Below, piece by piece: positions 11,146-24,016 of a DNA stretch of 64,000 nt. The stretch lies in assembly GCA_037783415.1 (NCBI GenBank), contig JAZGTN010000214.1:806001-870000 (forward strand). Reading direction: 5' to 3'. Source of the DNA: Leptasterias polaris (taxonomy: Eukaryota > Echinodermata > Asteroidea > Forcipulatida > Asteriidae). Under the pieces are notes generated by a model that did no database searches, had not been told where the DNA came from, and worked only from the letters and a program-made list of their open reading frames with translations. The first letter of the stretch is position 1; every line of letters starts with the position of its first letter. The position numbers and the translations under genes are program-made.

Positions 11146-13505
11146 AACAGCACATACAAACTTATCAAATTGAAAAACAACATTCAATCACCGCAATTTT
11201 GAAGTAAGTTAGACCTGCCAACTCCAGGGTTTTGCATTTTTTTAAATTAAATGTTAGCACTGTTCTTAAAAAACTTTTCAGAATCGATTTTTAAAAAGAA
11301 AGAAAAAATTCATTACAAGGTTTTAAGCAAGTAATTGGTTTTCTGATAAATGCAAGGTTTTTGAATTTGATTTTTTGATTTCCTATTCTACAACACAAAA
11401 ACAACAACATCCATTGGCACAGGAATCATTGATAACAAAATGGGGAAGTTCGGAGTTCGAACCATTAAAGAAATACTGTGTCATTCCAGGGTGATATGTT
11501 TTAGCATTGTACTTACGCAGAAAAGTGTTATCAAGAAGGCCCCCGTTGAGTTGCAGGTAGTGGTTACATAAAGTGGGAACATCAGATAAAGTACCATTTA
11601 GACAGTAGAAAAAAAATATAGCCAATAGGGGAAGAGTAAAAGATTCATTTCAAAAACTACACAAATAACAAAATCAGGTATCTTACATGACACCTGATTG
11701 GATAACACATCACAATCATTGGACAGACTTCTTGAGAAGAGTAAGGGTTTTTCTTTCTCAAGAAGGGTAAGGGTTTTTTGGGTTTTTATTTTAATCATAG
11801 GTCAAAATCTTGCTTGGTTAATTATAATCACAAAACTTAACAATTCTGAAAGAACACCTCTCTGCAAGTGCTGTTTAAATTAGAAATGTCAGCACATTTC
11901 CTTGGAAACTCTAGTGTGGTTATGCTATAAAATAAAATCAATATCATAACATGATTAAAAACTTATTAAATTTAGACATTCTGACAGAGGAATCGCATGT
12001 AAAATAAACATTAATCCATTGGTCATAGCAATTCTCTTTCACTGCACGCGTATACCAACCAAAACGTTCCAGACACAAAATTGTAACACAACAATTATTT
12101 GCAAACGAAATAAATGAACAAATTCAAGTGTCTGATTGTAACCACAGTTATGAAATATTATTAGTGTTATTATCAAGACAATCCAAGGAGTCAGAAATGT
12201 GTGAATGTAACTGTTAGAAAAAAAAATTAACATTTACAAATATGAGAAAAATAAATGACTGATTATTTGCGTTTGATGTGGCAATGATAATCATGTGGTT
12301 GTTAGTTGATGAATTCAAAATAAAAACTGCAATCATGAGCAGTTTACAAAATAATATTTATTATTGTGAACAAATAGAAAGTCTTGCAAAAAAGTTGAGT
12401 TTTGAAACCTTTAATTCAGTTGGCTTATGGCTTGGTTGAAAGGTATAATGGAATGTAATAAAACATCTCAAAATGTGTGAACAGGGTACGCTTTCTGTCT
12501 TTCTTTTGAAGATGGGCGTGGGGGCAGTGGAGGTTTTCTTAACTGAACCCAGAAGTTGATTTGAATTGCCACAATTATTTTCTTCAAGGAAATACACAAC
12601 AAAGTCAACGGCGCATTCACATAAGCTTGTAACTCTTTCATTCATCAACTAATGGAACTGCTCCACACTCTTCTTACCTTGTATCGTAAGCCAGAAATTG
12701 ATGGCAGAAAAATCTTTAGTTAATTTAGGTGTATTTCACAGAATATTTGCTGAAATGCCCGTGCAATACCTCACTTAAGTAAATATTCTTGGCTGACACA
12801 GCTAGCACGGAAAATTTGCGCCAACCTTGTCAGCAGAGAATTGTGTCACTAAGTGCACATTTTTATAAGCATCTTTTTGATGTATTCATCAGGTCCCTGA
12901 ATCCAGGTTGAAAAAAAAATAAAAAAATAAAAAATGGACACAGATCTGACCTGAGCAATAAAAGTATATGACTAATATTCTGCAATCTAATAAAAAGGCA
13001 GCAGACCGTTATCGCAGAGTTGCCATTAAAATTGTTCTCCGCTCAAAAGCAATGAAACCAGACTGAGGCTTGAAGGACAAAGGACTATGTGAGGATGTTT
13101 CCATCCGCAAACCTTTATATCTATGCAATCATTTCCCTTCATATCAATGTATGTTACCCAAAGTGAGGGCAAAAGGAAAAAATAGGTTGGTTCCCCTGTT
13201 ACAATGTTCACATGAGTTCATTACTGTTATTGAATATGGGGAATACGACAAAGATGTCTGCAGCCTGATTAAGATCTATTGTGTAATATTCTAGAAGTTA
13301 AGATATCCTACGATCCTGTCATTAGTAAGTTAGCTTATTAAAAAACAGTTCAAAATCCTTAACGAGGGTTGCTGTTCTATTCAATAAAAAAATTATGTTG
13401 ATTTATTTTTTGCAGTAATGAACTGATGGAAGTATTTGTCCTGAGTATACAGCAGTTTGCTAAAAGCATTAATTAGTGACAGTCTTGACGAATCTACCAA
13501 CATAC

Positions 13506-13620
13506 CTGGCATTACAAAGAAAGCTGCGATGACAATTAATGAAACAATCAGCATTATGACGACCAGTGATATAATGATCCCGCGCCAGTTTTTATTGTCT
13601 GAGCCGCCTCCAACAAGCTC
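13506..13620 (-). CDS. DPP6-like: DPP6/10-like exon: juxtamembrane motif and transmembrane helix
   Basis: This 115-nt exon encodes 38 codons (residues 1-38) plus one base of an Asp codon. It reads ELVGGGSDNKNWRG followed by a hydrophobic span of about 22 residues (IIISLVVIMLIVSLIV, then IAAFFV) and MP. The ELVG..NW(K/R)GI..ALLVI motif and the boundary immediately before ELVG are those of exon 2 in vertebrate DPP6; DPP10 is similar. There, exon 2 is the shared acceptor for several alternative first exons. This helix anchors the protein type II and in DPP6/10 contacts Kv4 channels. The acceptor is TTTTTCTCCAG in phase 0 and the donor GTATGT in phase 1. Confidence 0.95.
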
Positions 13621-15399
13621 CTGGAGAAAAACAAACAAAAACAAGAATGTTGGTTCAAAATGTGATGTTAAAAAGTTCAGCAAAAATATGATATGAGTGT
13701 AACAAACCCCTTTATTTTTGACATCCAATGATGTGGTTTTTCAAAGTTCTCTCTGAAAGAGTAAAAAATAAAATGATACATTACCCCTATTTTAATGTGA
13801 GGCAAAACAGTTGTAAAAAATGTTTACAATTTTCATGAGGAAATCAAATAATAAAACCACAAGGGAAACTGACTGGGTAAATTTTCATAAGGCTCAACAT
13901 TGGATAATCAGTGCATCACAAAACTGAATTTGACCTTAAAGCTGAGGACACTGAGAAGGGTGAAACTAGGACTTGGCGAGAAGGTCTGTAATTACAGGAA
14001 AGCATATGCTCAAAGGAAACATCCTTTTTTTCTGGCAACTCACACCTGTTATCTCCATGTAATTCCTCTTCTAAACAGTGGACTTAATTGGATCATGCAC
14101 AAACCAGTAGGGCTGCTGACTGCCCCAGGCAGATTAACTACTCGTCAAGTAATTCAATATAAACACACCTAATGGGTGAAAAGGATGTATACTTTCCAAG
14201 TTTTTGTGGCCAAACTTGGAAACTCTTAAACTTGTTCATAATCTTTAATGTGTGAAAATGACTTACTATAACACAAAACGAGTCTCACTAAAAATTGTAA
14301 ATTTGTAATTTCACATTTAGATTAAAGCATTTCAAATTATCTGGTCCCTTTCAAGAAACTATGATTGCAATAGGGAGAACAGGAAACTAGACAAAGATGG
14401 CTACAGGGAGATTAAGGTCTGTTTAAGGCCAATCTCGAGTTAGTGGCTGTGACTTTGGCTCGATCACCACATTTTCATGCATTGAAGTATAGGATGCTCA
14501 TAGCAGCAGCCTTAGCAACAGCCATAGCCGCAGCCGCTAATTCCAACATGGCCTATAAAACACACAAACAGCCCAGCTCAAAGTGAACAATTCAAAAGAA
14601 CACCCACATTGAGAACTAATGATAGGGCTATGTACATGTATCATGATTTGGGAAAACTAAGAAAAACATTGAGTAGAATGAAACATGCAAGCAAGAGATG
14701 GGATCAAATCAGTTAACCATGAATGCATGAAGATGCAAAATGTTAGGAAGTTTAAGGATTAAATGGCAAACTCCTGCCAGAAGTTGCTGACAATGTACAC
14801 ATCATACCAAGGAACACAAAGTAACAGCTTAATTTCAAATGTCATTTAGCAAAATTTTCCCAATAGTGTGTTTCAGTTTTTTAAAATGTATTATTTCTTA
14901 ACTTTTTAAATTCAAAATGTTATTTTCCCCGAAGTATTTTGTTGCTTGTTTTCTCTTGTTTTTTAATATCATCATTAGAACAGCAGGAGTTGAAAATCAA
15001 ATACCAACAAACTTAATTTTGATAGTACAGTTTATTTATTTTCTTTACTCATCTTTCAATCATACATTCAAAACATCATGTTTGCTTCGCTGCTAACAAA
15101 CCCAGTAACAAACCAGCAGACAAGTGAAAAACAAACCCATAACTCGGAAGTCACAATTTCTCTGGACCCATTTAAATGCTGGTAATTACATGTACATGTT
15201 TGGTACCTAACATGATGGAAGGTGAGCTGAACCATCTTCCTGAAGGCGCCATACTCCCCTCCCCACACCCAGAAAATTCCCATAGCTATTACAGACTCCA
15301 TCTGACTGTACATATTTCCAATTACAATCTTGGCAGTATAAACACAAGGGCAGAGCTATTAATGGTGTGTCAACAAACCTATTTACTTAGGATTTGAGT

Positions 15400-15645
15400 T
15401 GAGAAAAAGGTAACAACGAGATCCACCGGGGAGCAAAAGATATGATTTAAGAGAAAGGTAACAACGAGATCCACCAGGGAGCGAAAGATATGATTTAAGA
15501 GAAAGGTAACAACGAGATCCACTAGGGAGCGAAAGATATGATTTAAGAGAAAGGTAACAACGAGTTCCACTAGGGAGCAAAAGATATGAGTTAAGAGAAA
15601 GGTAACAACGAGATCCACTATGGATGAGATAGGAGAAAGGTAAAA
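15400..15645. repeat. 48-bp minisatellite, about 5 copies
   Basis: The unit begins GAGAAAGGTAACAACGAGAT and ends AAGATATGATTTAA; copies differ at a few positions. Because 48 is a multiple of three, the minus strand stays open as a 16-residue repeat, which explains the open frames here. Nothing else supports coding. Confidence 0.9.
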
Positions 15646-16285
15646 AAGTATGTGTTTGGAGAAAATTGTGTTTTTTCAAATTGTTGTTACAAACTCTGCT
15701 TAGTATTTTCATTTTATTTATTTATTTTTTTAAGAAAAAATGTAATATTACTTTTTCTTAATTCACACAGAACTGTCAATATGTTTCTATTCTTGCAACT
15801 TTTTTAATGAGTAAATAATTCCTAAACAATAACGACACTTTGTGAAAAACAAAAAACTTAAAAGTTTTGGCCCCAGAGCACTCTGTACACTTCAATAAGT
15901 CCTACAGATAGGTCACTTTTTGACAACACAAAATACATACATGCAAGTTTGTACATTTATCTCATTTTCTTTACCCTCTAAAAGCTGTTGGCAGGCATTT
16001 GATGGATTTTGCCCGCCATAATCCCTTTCCACTATGCCACAGGATGCCCTAGTAATATTCATCTAATGCATAGCCATGCAATTAATTTGACATTTTGAAG
16101 TAGCTCCCAGTCGGAGTCTATTACAGTAATAACAAGACCTATAACCAGCTGACCTTAATCAACGAAGCCATAACTCGGTAAAGTGACCAGTGGACCATAG
16201 TTCAATACATCATTAGTATCCACAGGCAGAAATTGTTACTCAACTGTGAACAGTAAGAGAGCTGCACCAATAAATTTGTTATTTA

Positions 16286-16590
16286 AAGGATAGGTATACG
16301 TTTGGTAATCAGTCTTAAAATTAATGGCATAAAGCCCTATTGGTTAGAAGTACAGCAGCTTTTGATAGTATAAAGCATTTGAGAAACATTTCACTTCGAA
16401 GTAATGTGGTTATGTGAAAAGATAGCAGTTATTATCTCCCAAAATTTAAATCTGAGGAATGTTACTGTCAGATATTTTTCTTAGAGTCAGATTGTGTATT
16501 CCTACTAGGGATTATTCTTCCTACGTGGACATATTCGCTACGGATTTTCGACGAACTCCCCAAAACCTTTTGAAGTGAAATTTTCACAAG
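16286..16590. mobile_element. Decayed MITE copy (AAAGG..GTATAC..TTTGG family)
   Basis: It starts AAAGGATAGGTATACGTTTG. It includes TAGGGATTATTCTTCCTACG and ends in AAAACCTTTTGAAGTGAAAT. These blocks recur, inverted, at 52.99-53.40 and 58.83-59.22 kb. The far terminal repeat is not clear in this copy. Confidence 0.6.
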
Positions 16591-17689
16591 AGCCAAAAAT
16601 CCCACAGCTGCTTACCACAGCAATCTGGGCTTACAGCACCCCCATAAAGCACAGCACCATTACTGTAGGATGGCCTCAGATGATGAAAGCGTTTCATACT
16701 GAAACATCTCTCATGATGTGAGTACCAGTGGTATACAATGTATTCCTTGTTGTTTACGCTCATTACAACCATTGACGTCATTGCCAACCAATCTACCTAA
16801 TTAAACTCACTCATGAAATCTGTCCCTCATCTAAGAATAAAGGTCTCATTTTAAGAAATCAATATCAATGGCAATTAAATCAATACAGACATCGTTAAGT
16901 ACCGAACAGAAAACCTTAGCAACATATCAACAAGACTCTTTCCTAGAAATGTCTACAGAGGCCTGGCCATTGTCAATTAACGAGCAGGGACAAATCATTA
17001 CCACTCTATAGCTAGGTGGTCATTTCTGATGGTTTGAATGGTCCTCCATTTCTTCTAAACATATAGTATATTTTCAATCATTTTACAACATGAAAACGGC
17101 CCTGTTAAAGATGAACTTCCTGCCCACCATTAGCTTATTTAAAATGTTACATATCTTGATATTTACGCAAGTTTTCATTCATTCATTCATTCATTTCTTT
17201 TATTTGTCTCAAATCGTGGCCCGGAGGCCAAATTCCAAAAGACAATAACATTCAAACAATAATATAATAGAAAAAATAGAAATAGTAGTAGAAAAAAAAA
17301 ATAGTAAAAATAGCAAAATGCTAGGCAAGAAAAACATACAAATTATCGTAAACTAAAAACACAAAACCAGGGAGACAAAACAATACGCTAAGAAAAATCA
17401 CGCAGGGCCAGCATTTAAAATGTTAATGAAGTAAGGGATGGGACTTTGTTGGAAGCGCTTGGTTCTAATAGGGAATTGAGTTATGTGGTTACTGTTCCTT
17501 AGGTTCCTACCATGACTTGCTAGCCTCGTAGGGGGGAGCAAGTGAGAGGTTCTTGAATTGGCACCAAGTGTTTTAGCAAATTTTAAGCAATGAAAAGTTA
17601 TGAATTTTAAGTTATTTGATTACACATTCCAGTCTTTCTTGCAGTAGATGTATACATCATATTACATTATCTATATAGTATGTTCCTTT

Positions 17690-17935
17690 ACATAGCACTA
17701 TGTATCGGTTTACAAGGGAGTATGGTGCAATATGCAGCAACCTCTCTTTAGGATAAGTGCACTGGGTTCTTTGATGTGCGTTTCACAACACGGAAAAGGT
17801 CTCATACTTCAACACGTACAGTAGCTCCACATACATGTACCTAATTGAAAAGGAGAAATACTAAGCTTTTTTAGACGCCCATCGTGAGTGATAAAGCGCT
17901 ATATAAGAACTGCGTATTATTATTATCATTGTTAT
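17690..17935 (+). repeat. SINE 3' portion with (ATT)n tail
   Basis: It shares the block GGTCTCATACTT, AGCTCCACATAC and GCGCTATATAAGAA plus ATT repeats with the element at 2.80-3.17 kb. It has no tRNA head. Confidence 0.55.
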
Positions 17936-18704
17936 GTTAAAAGTCATATACTTTATCATCATTGCTATGATGCAAACAGCAGTGAGTATAAAAAAACTGT
18001 TAAAGCCGTTATCTTCGACAAAATCAATCATTAACAAATGATGTCCATTTGCATACTGGCCTAGTACAACAGACACTTTGCCAGAGGACCCTTAGTGTGG
18101 AAAACGTCATCAAAAATGCATGATTCAATTATGGCAAATGGAGTTTTGGAGCCGGAACCAGACGCGTCCATGATATCAACACATATTTACTGTAAATAAT
18201 GTGGCCAAACGTCAGACTGAGAAACCCCGAGTGTTTGTTGATTTTTTATAATTTTCTTTTAGCAAAAAGGCCGTTTTGTTTACTAGTTTTAAGAGGCCCT
18301 AAACAAGACTTGAGACAAAAAATTGGTAATGTGTTACAAGAGAAGAACATTGTTAACTTGAACACCTCTCCTATGCCTCTTTTACTGTGGAAATGTATGT
18401 TCTTGAGTATACTTCAGAATGGAATAAGAGCTTGGACTGCTGGCCTTAAGACAGACCTACATCGTTTACTAATTTCATTACTAGCACTCTATCCCACTTT
18501 GAATTACATTACCATGCACACACACAATTATGCTACATGTATCTCTCCCACCACTCCCCCCCCCCCCCCCCCCCTTCTCTCTGTTTTCAGTGCTGACGAT
18601 CCCAAATAGAAAACATGTCCACTCAACAGGTTCAATTGCACTGGAGTGAAAATATGCATCCCAATTCCCACTCTTGAATCTTAAAAACTTAACATATTTA
18701 AAAA

Positions 18705-20385
18705 ACATTGGTATAAGCAGAGACATCGGTAAGTAGAGACATTGGTAAGTAGAGACATTGGTAAGCTGAGACATTGGTAAGCAGAGGCATTGGTAAGTAG
18801 AGACATTGGTAAGCTGAGACATTGGTAAGCAGAGGCATTGGTAAGTAGAGACATTGGTAAGCTGAGACATCGGTAAGTAGAGACATTGGTAAGCTGAGGC
18901 ATTGGTAAGTAGAGACATTGGTAAGCAGAGGCATTGGTAAGTAGAGGCATTGGTAAGTAGAGACATTGGTAAGCTGAGACATTGGTAAGCTGAGACATTG
19001 GTAAGCTGAGACATTGGTAAGCAGAGGCATTGGTAAGTAGAGACATTGGTAAGCTGAGACATTGGTAAGCTGAGACATTGGTAAGCTGAGACATTGGTAA
19101 GCAGAGACATTGGTAAGTAGAGACATTGGTAAGTAGATACATTGGTAAGTAGAGACATTGGTAAGTAGATACATTGGTAAGTAGAGACATTGGTAAGTAG
19201 AGACATTGGTAAGTAGAGACATTGGTAAGCAGAGGCATTGGTAAGCTGAGACATTGGTAAGCAGAGGCATTGGTAAGCTGAGACATTGGTAAGCTGAGAC
19301 ATTGGTAAGCAGAGGCATTGGTAAGTAGAGACATTGGTAAGTAGAGACATTGGTAAGTAGAGACATTGGTAAGTAGAGACATTGGTAAGTAGAGACATTG
19401 GTAAGCTGAGACATTGGTAAGCTGAGACATTGGTAAGCTGAGACATTGGTAAGCTGAGACATTGGTAAGCAGAGACATTGGTAAGTAGAGACAATGGTAA
19501 GTAGAGACATTGGTAAGTAGAGACATTGGTAAGTAGAGACATTGGTAAGTAGAGACATTGGTAAGTAGAGACATTGGTAAGCTGAGACATTGGTAAGCTG
19601 AGACATTGGTAAGCTGAGACATTGGTAAGCTGAGACATTGGTAAGCAGAGACATTGGTAAGTAGAGACATTGGTAAGTAGAGACATTGGTAAGTAGAGAC
19701 ATTGGTAAGTAGAGACATTGGTAAGCAGAGGCATTGGTAAGTAGAGACATTGGTAAGCTGAGACATTGGTAAGCTGAGACATTGGTAAGTAGAGACATTG
19801 GTAAGTAGAGACATTGGTAAGTAGAGACATTGGTAAGTAGAGACATTGGTAAGCAGAGGCATTGGTAAGTAGAGACATTGGTAAGCTGAGACATTGGTAA
19901 GCTGAGACATTGGTAAGCAGAGACATTGGTAAGTAGAGACATTGGTAAGTAGAGACATTGGTAAGCAGAGGCATTGGTAAGTAGAGACATTGGTAAGCAG
20001 AGGCATTGGTAAGTAGAGACATTGGTAAGTAGAGACATTGGTAAGCAGAGACTTCGGTAGGCAGAGACTCTGGTAAACAGAGACATTGGTAAGCTGCTCG
20101 AGACATTGGTAATCGGAGAAATTGGTAAGCTGAGACATAGGTAAGCTGAGACATTGGTAAGCAGAGACATTGGTAAGCAGAGACATTGGTAAGCAGATAC
20201 ATAGGTAAGCAGAGACATAGGTAAGCAGAGACATTGGTAAGCAGAGACATTGGAAAGCTGATACATTGGTAAGCTGAGACGTTGGTACGCAGAGACTTTG
20301 GTAAGCATAGACTTTGGTAAGCAGAGACTTTGGTAAGCAGAGACTTTGGTAAGCAGAGACTTTGGTAAGCAGAGACTTTGGTAAG
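18705..20385. repeat. 16-bp minisatellite, about 104 copies
   Basis: The plus-strand unit is GGTAAGNNGAGRCATT, with three main variants after GTAAG: TAGAGAC, CTGAGAC and CAGAGGC. The final copies near 20.29-20.38 kb diverge (ACTTTG). Sixteen is not a multiple of three and the minus-strand unit has no stop in any frame. All three minus frames are therefore open for 1.5-1.8 kb and encode the same 16-residue repeat (core LPMSLLTNVSTYQC). I treat these as by-products, not genes. The array is inside the intron upstream of the transmembrane exon. Confidence 0.97.
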
Positions 20386-21100
20386 GCAGAAAGGTCTGGT
20401 TTTGACAGGAAGGGTCTGGTTTTGGCATATTCAATTGCCTATTCTAAACAGCAACACAGCATTGAAAAAATGAAACTTTTAAATGTTTCGTTTTATGAGT
20501 TTCTTAATCACGAAATGGTGTGCATGAATGTGCCAATTTTCAAAAACAGATACAGTCATGTATTGTAATTCCTAAGTTACCATTGCACGGAATCTGAAGT
20601 AAGTGCCTTTGAGAAAAATTGCTACGAACCAAGCTTTTAAAAGGAATCAATCAAAAAACAAAAAAAACATGTAACCTCCATGAGTTTGAGTGTCAAGAAA
20701 AGTACTTGACCAATCAATAAAAACACAAAGATGTATTCAGTATGCGACCCCCCCCCCCCCCAATCAATAATCCATAATGCTTTGACTATTGCAGAGTAGT
20801 GGACAGTACAGAGAGTGGAAAATCACAGCAAGGTACCAGGAGTATAGATAAAAATGACATCATTTGTGCAATTCTTGAATCAATAATCCTCCTCTTACAC
20901 ACTTTACTGTTACACACCAGCCAGACAATCAACACAATATTTGTATAGGTATGCTTAGACAGGAATGGGATGAAAGTAATTCTCATTTCTGGAGGTCAAA
21001 ATTGTTTTTATATGTTTGTTCACGTCAAAGTGCTGGTGGTTTGTTACCAATCAGCATAGGTGTACTTCTATTTCCATATACATCCTCAACAACTATGTCA

Positions 21101-21320
21101 GGCCTAATACTACACTGAGGCAATGGAGGCAGTTGCCTACATGCCCCCTGGTCATTGCCTTGATGCCCCTTGCACGCCTCATACTCTATGAAGGCAACAG
21201 AAGTAATTGCCCCCATGCCCCCTGGTCATTGCCTTGGTGCCCCCTACAGGCCTGATACTTCATGGAGGCAACAGAGGCAATTGCCTCCATACCCCTGGTC
21301 ATTGCCTTAATGCCTTTTCT
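21101..21320. repeat. About 80-bp tandem repeat, nearly 3 copies
   Basis: The repeated core is GGAGGCAACAGAGGCAATTG with CCCCCTGGTCATTGCCTTG. Copies are diverged by a few substitutions. No coding or terminal-repeat features are visible. Confidence 0.75.
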
Positions 21321-22594
21321 ACTGTTACAGTACAAATTTGAATTCGCTCATCACTATGCCCTTTACTTAAGAAAAACTGCCACAGTGGAATTCTTTTGGC
21401 TGACGAGGGGTAAATAAATCCGCCCCCCCGTTTCAACTGCAATTGGAAACCATGTCATGTTGGAATACGTCAGAGAAATCTATCACTGACAAATAATATA
21501 TTATTGTCCAATCTCTTCCAAAAAACAAGTAATTCAAAACCTCCATGAGGGCCAGGTGTTGGAGGTATTATTCTCCCACACAAGTACTTCCTGACCAAGC
21601 TACAAAGCTCGTAAAATAATTCATCATAATCTACTAGCATCAAGGAAAAGACCCAACCCAATCATACCATCTTTAATTTCCTTCCATTATTAAATTTGCT
21701 CTCAATTCTGTACAGAAATTAATACATGCCAGTCTCAGTGTAGAGTGGTACACCATTGAATTCTTGTAAGGCAAGCGTGGGTAGAGAGCAGTTTCATTTC
21801 CTTCAGAAAAATATTATTTGTGCAAATTTGTTTGAGACGCATTCCAACTGACAAAGGAAAGCAAAGAACTTGCAGATATTGTCAGGGATATTTCAAATTT
21901 TTAAAGTTTTAAAATGATTACAAATCAAGTGATTTGTCGTAGACATTTTGAAATAATCATCTTGCAATACAGCTGATTTACAATAAAGTGCATCCTCAAA
22001 ACGATTGACGAAAAGAAGAAAAAAAACTCACAACTCACCACAGGAGCAATTTGGGAGCTTTAAATGGCCGACATGAATGTGAAGAACCCTCACAAAAAAA
22101 TACCATCTGATGCCTTAAACACAGACAAATACAACCTTGCTGCTTTGCAAACCATGAACAAACTTAAACAATCGGGGTGATGCGGCAGGCACCGCAAGAT
22201 GACTACAAACTTGTTGACCTTATTCCATGATAGACTGTGAAAATCGCAAACTGTAGAGGGTGCACTGTGTTACAAACAGAGCGTATAAAGCTTTCTTACA
22301 AATAAAATTACAGAAAAGTTTCAAGCATTATGTGCGATTAAACGTGTACTTTCTCAACTTGAAAAAAAACTACCATCAGCTGAATAGTTTGATTCCAAGA
22401 AAATCTCAAAATTTACATTCTGAATCTAGAGAACAAACCAATACAGTGCTCAATAATGAATTATTTTTTTTTGTAAACTCTACACCCAACAACAATTTTC
22501 ACAGCTCATTCTTATAGACAGCCTCTTTTAAAACCCCAAAACATTTTGGTGAAACAATGGTGGGTCATATAATCCCCACTAACTCTGGTCCTAC

Positions 22595-22672
22595 CTCAAT
22601 ATGCTTTGCCGATATCACTTTAGGCGGTGATTCCTTCCCATCTTCCCCAGTGTTTACCGAGGCTGCAAACAT
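22595..22672 (-). CDS. DPP6-like: Candidate first coding exon A (26 codons)
   Basis: This is an ATG-led exon of 78 nt, phase 0 at a GTAGGA donor, the phase needed to join ELVGGGSDNKNWRG. The peptide starts MFAASVNTGEDGKESPPKVI and ends AKHIE. It is hydrophilic and Lys/Glu-rich, as expected for a short cytosolic tail of a type II protein. Upstream, the frame is open to a TGA about 84 nt away with no other ATG, so the start is unambiguous. It is the candidate closest to the transmembrane exon. In vertebrate DPP6 and DPP10, variable tails join the same site. Support is positional and by phase; transcript evidence is absent. Confidence 0.6.
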
Positions 22673-23601
22673 TTCAGCAATAAACTCCGATCCCGAAGTC
22701 CGAACCAACCCATGAACAACAACAATCAACAAAAACTGCCACAGTTTTAGTCCAAGTCCAAGCGTCGATCAATAGCACTTTGTATTTTCCCTCCTCCACA
22801 AGAACGAGAGACGCAACCAGCATCATCAAGGGATTGAGTCCAAGTTGCTGAGACCACTTAGCGCTTAATCGTGGAAGGTCGTTAACAACGATCCATCCTG
22901 CCTGATCCAAACCAGCATCTCTATACACACCAGTGCACACAGCTGATTATGCAAATGAGTGATGCCCCTCATTTTTATGATTTGTTTGCCGTGCTTCCAT
23001 GTGAGCAGCTACATGTAGATTGGTATGAGTTTGAGCAGGTGTGTTTGATTGGCTGATTTAATTAATTGCTGGTTGCACACACATGCAGGGGGCCCTAGTA
23101 TCAAAGTCACTTACACGCCCGCCCGTTAGACTGGTACACGAACCGCTGCACAACCTGATGAAAGGTCCTTAGTTAATCAAAGCTTAAAGAGTCTGTGATC
23201 AGACACTAGAGAGCTGGCAGGAAACTCATTTTCTGTGTGAAGGAATGTCAACAACAGTTTGCATAAACTTTCAGGTATGAGAAAGAACTGCAGGTACACA
23301 ATGACCTTCTGCCTCGTCATCGATAAGTCAATGCTCTAATGAATTTGTTTCTCTTTTACAATTTTTTCCACTGTAGTGATTAACTATTACATTTTTTTTT
23401 TAATTGCTTGCAGGGCCATGGTCAAGCTCATTTTCTTTTTTGTTTTAATAATTCCTGCCTTTTTCTTTGGAGAAATTACTCTTAGCAAAACCATCATTAA
23501 AAAGAACCAATTGAATGTACCTTCCACAAAAAAATCTTTTAAGAGCTCAACATCCAATAATTTGAGGACAATTACACACCAGACAATTTTCTCGAGGGGG
23601 A

Positions 23602-23619
23602 GGGGGGGGGGGGGGGGGG
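23602..23619. repeat. 18-nt G run
   Basis: It lies within a GAGGGGGA-rich stretch about 0.9 kb upstream of candidate first exon A. It could be a polymorphic homopolymer or form a quadruplex. Confidence 0.8.
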
Positions 23620-23974
23620 CAAATATGGAAAAAAAATATATAACTTTAGGCTTGATGTGTCATGCTCAGTTCCAAGAAGACTAGTATGGGGTCGAAAACT
23701 GTATCTACGTCAGAATACACCATGTATGGTGAAAAGCAGTTAGTGTAATGCCACAAAATTGTCAATCTTGATTCTACTCATACTTGAAACAGTATCCCAA
23801 TCAACGAGACTAAAAGTTAGCATTAGTTAACAAACTTTGTTTGTCCCATTTTAATTTGTCTTTTTGCCTTGTACCATTGTGTGTGTGTTTTTATTTACTC
23901 GTGTTTAATTTTCAATTTTTTATAAAATCTGTTATCAATCCTTTAATTGGTGCCTGCGCTGTTGGATGTTGTAT

Positions 23975-24016
23975 GAAATAAAATAAAATAAAATAAAATA
24001 AAATAAAATAAAATAA
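23975..24016. repeat. (AAATA)n microsatellite
   Basis: About eight AAATA units follow a T-rich, low-complexity block. This may be the tail of a retroelement whose body is not recognisable. Confidence 0.75.

Larger units (their letters stand above)
7196..13505. other. 6.3 kb intron between stalk and transmembrane exons
   Basis: No exon is needed here because the split Asp codon joins the two neighbours exactly. The intron is AT-rich and holds two long G runs (8709-8729 and 9971-9988), a foldback at 9371-9469, a GCAACAGCCGCAGCC-type repeat fragment near 10.45 kb and a perfect 25-bp tandem duplication at 11096-11145. An open minus-strand stretch near 11.4-11.6 kb with a GTAAGT at 11.51 kb lacks a credible acceptor and is not called. 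Confidence 0.6.
13621..22594. other. 9 kb intron upstream of the transmembrane exon
   Basis: The intron carries the 48-bp minisatellite (15.4-15.6 kb), a MITE-like copy (16.29-16.59 kb), an ATT-tailed SINE end (17.69-17.93 kb), the 16-bp minisatellite (18.7-20.4 kb) and an 80-bp tandem repeat (21.1-21.3 kb). Between them I see no exon. The minus-strand stretch at 16.6-16.79 kb ends near GTAAGC but in the wrong phase and overlaps the MITE-like copy. Confidence 0.6.

Noticed and set aside
11383..11640. Open minus stretch near a GTAAGT at 11.51 kb as an extra exon
   Set aside because: No acceptor with a pyrimidine tract, and the flanking exons already join in phase.
16773..16780. TGACGTCA cAMP-response element (also at 9237 and 53077)
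   Set aside because: Three isolated 8-mers; one lies in a MITE and none is next to a supported promoter.
16584..16787. 67-codon minus frame ending near GTAAGC
   Set aside because: The donor falls in the wrong phase and the stretch abuts a MITE-like copy.
18481..20434. Three overlapping minus-strand frames of 500-590 codons
   Set aside because: They are the same 16-bp satellite read in three frames. Repetitive, no splice or start support.
23113..23200. GC-rich minus-strand stretch ending in GTAAGT
   Set aside because: No ATG in the phase-0 frame. It could be a noncoding 5' exon but nothing else supports it.
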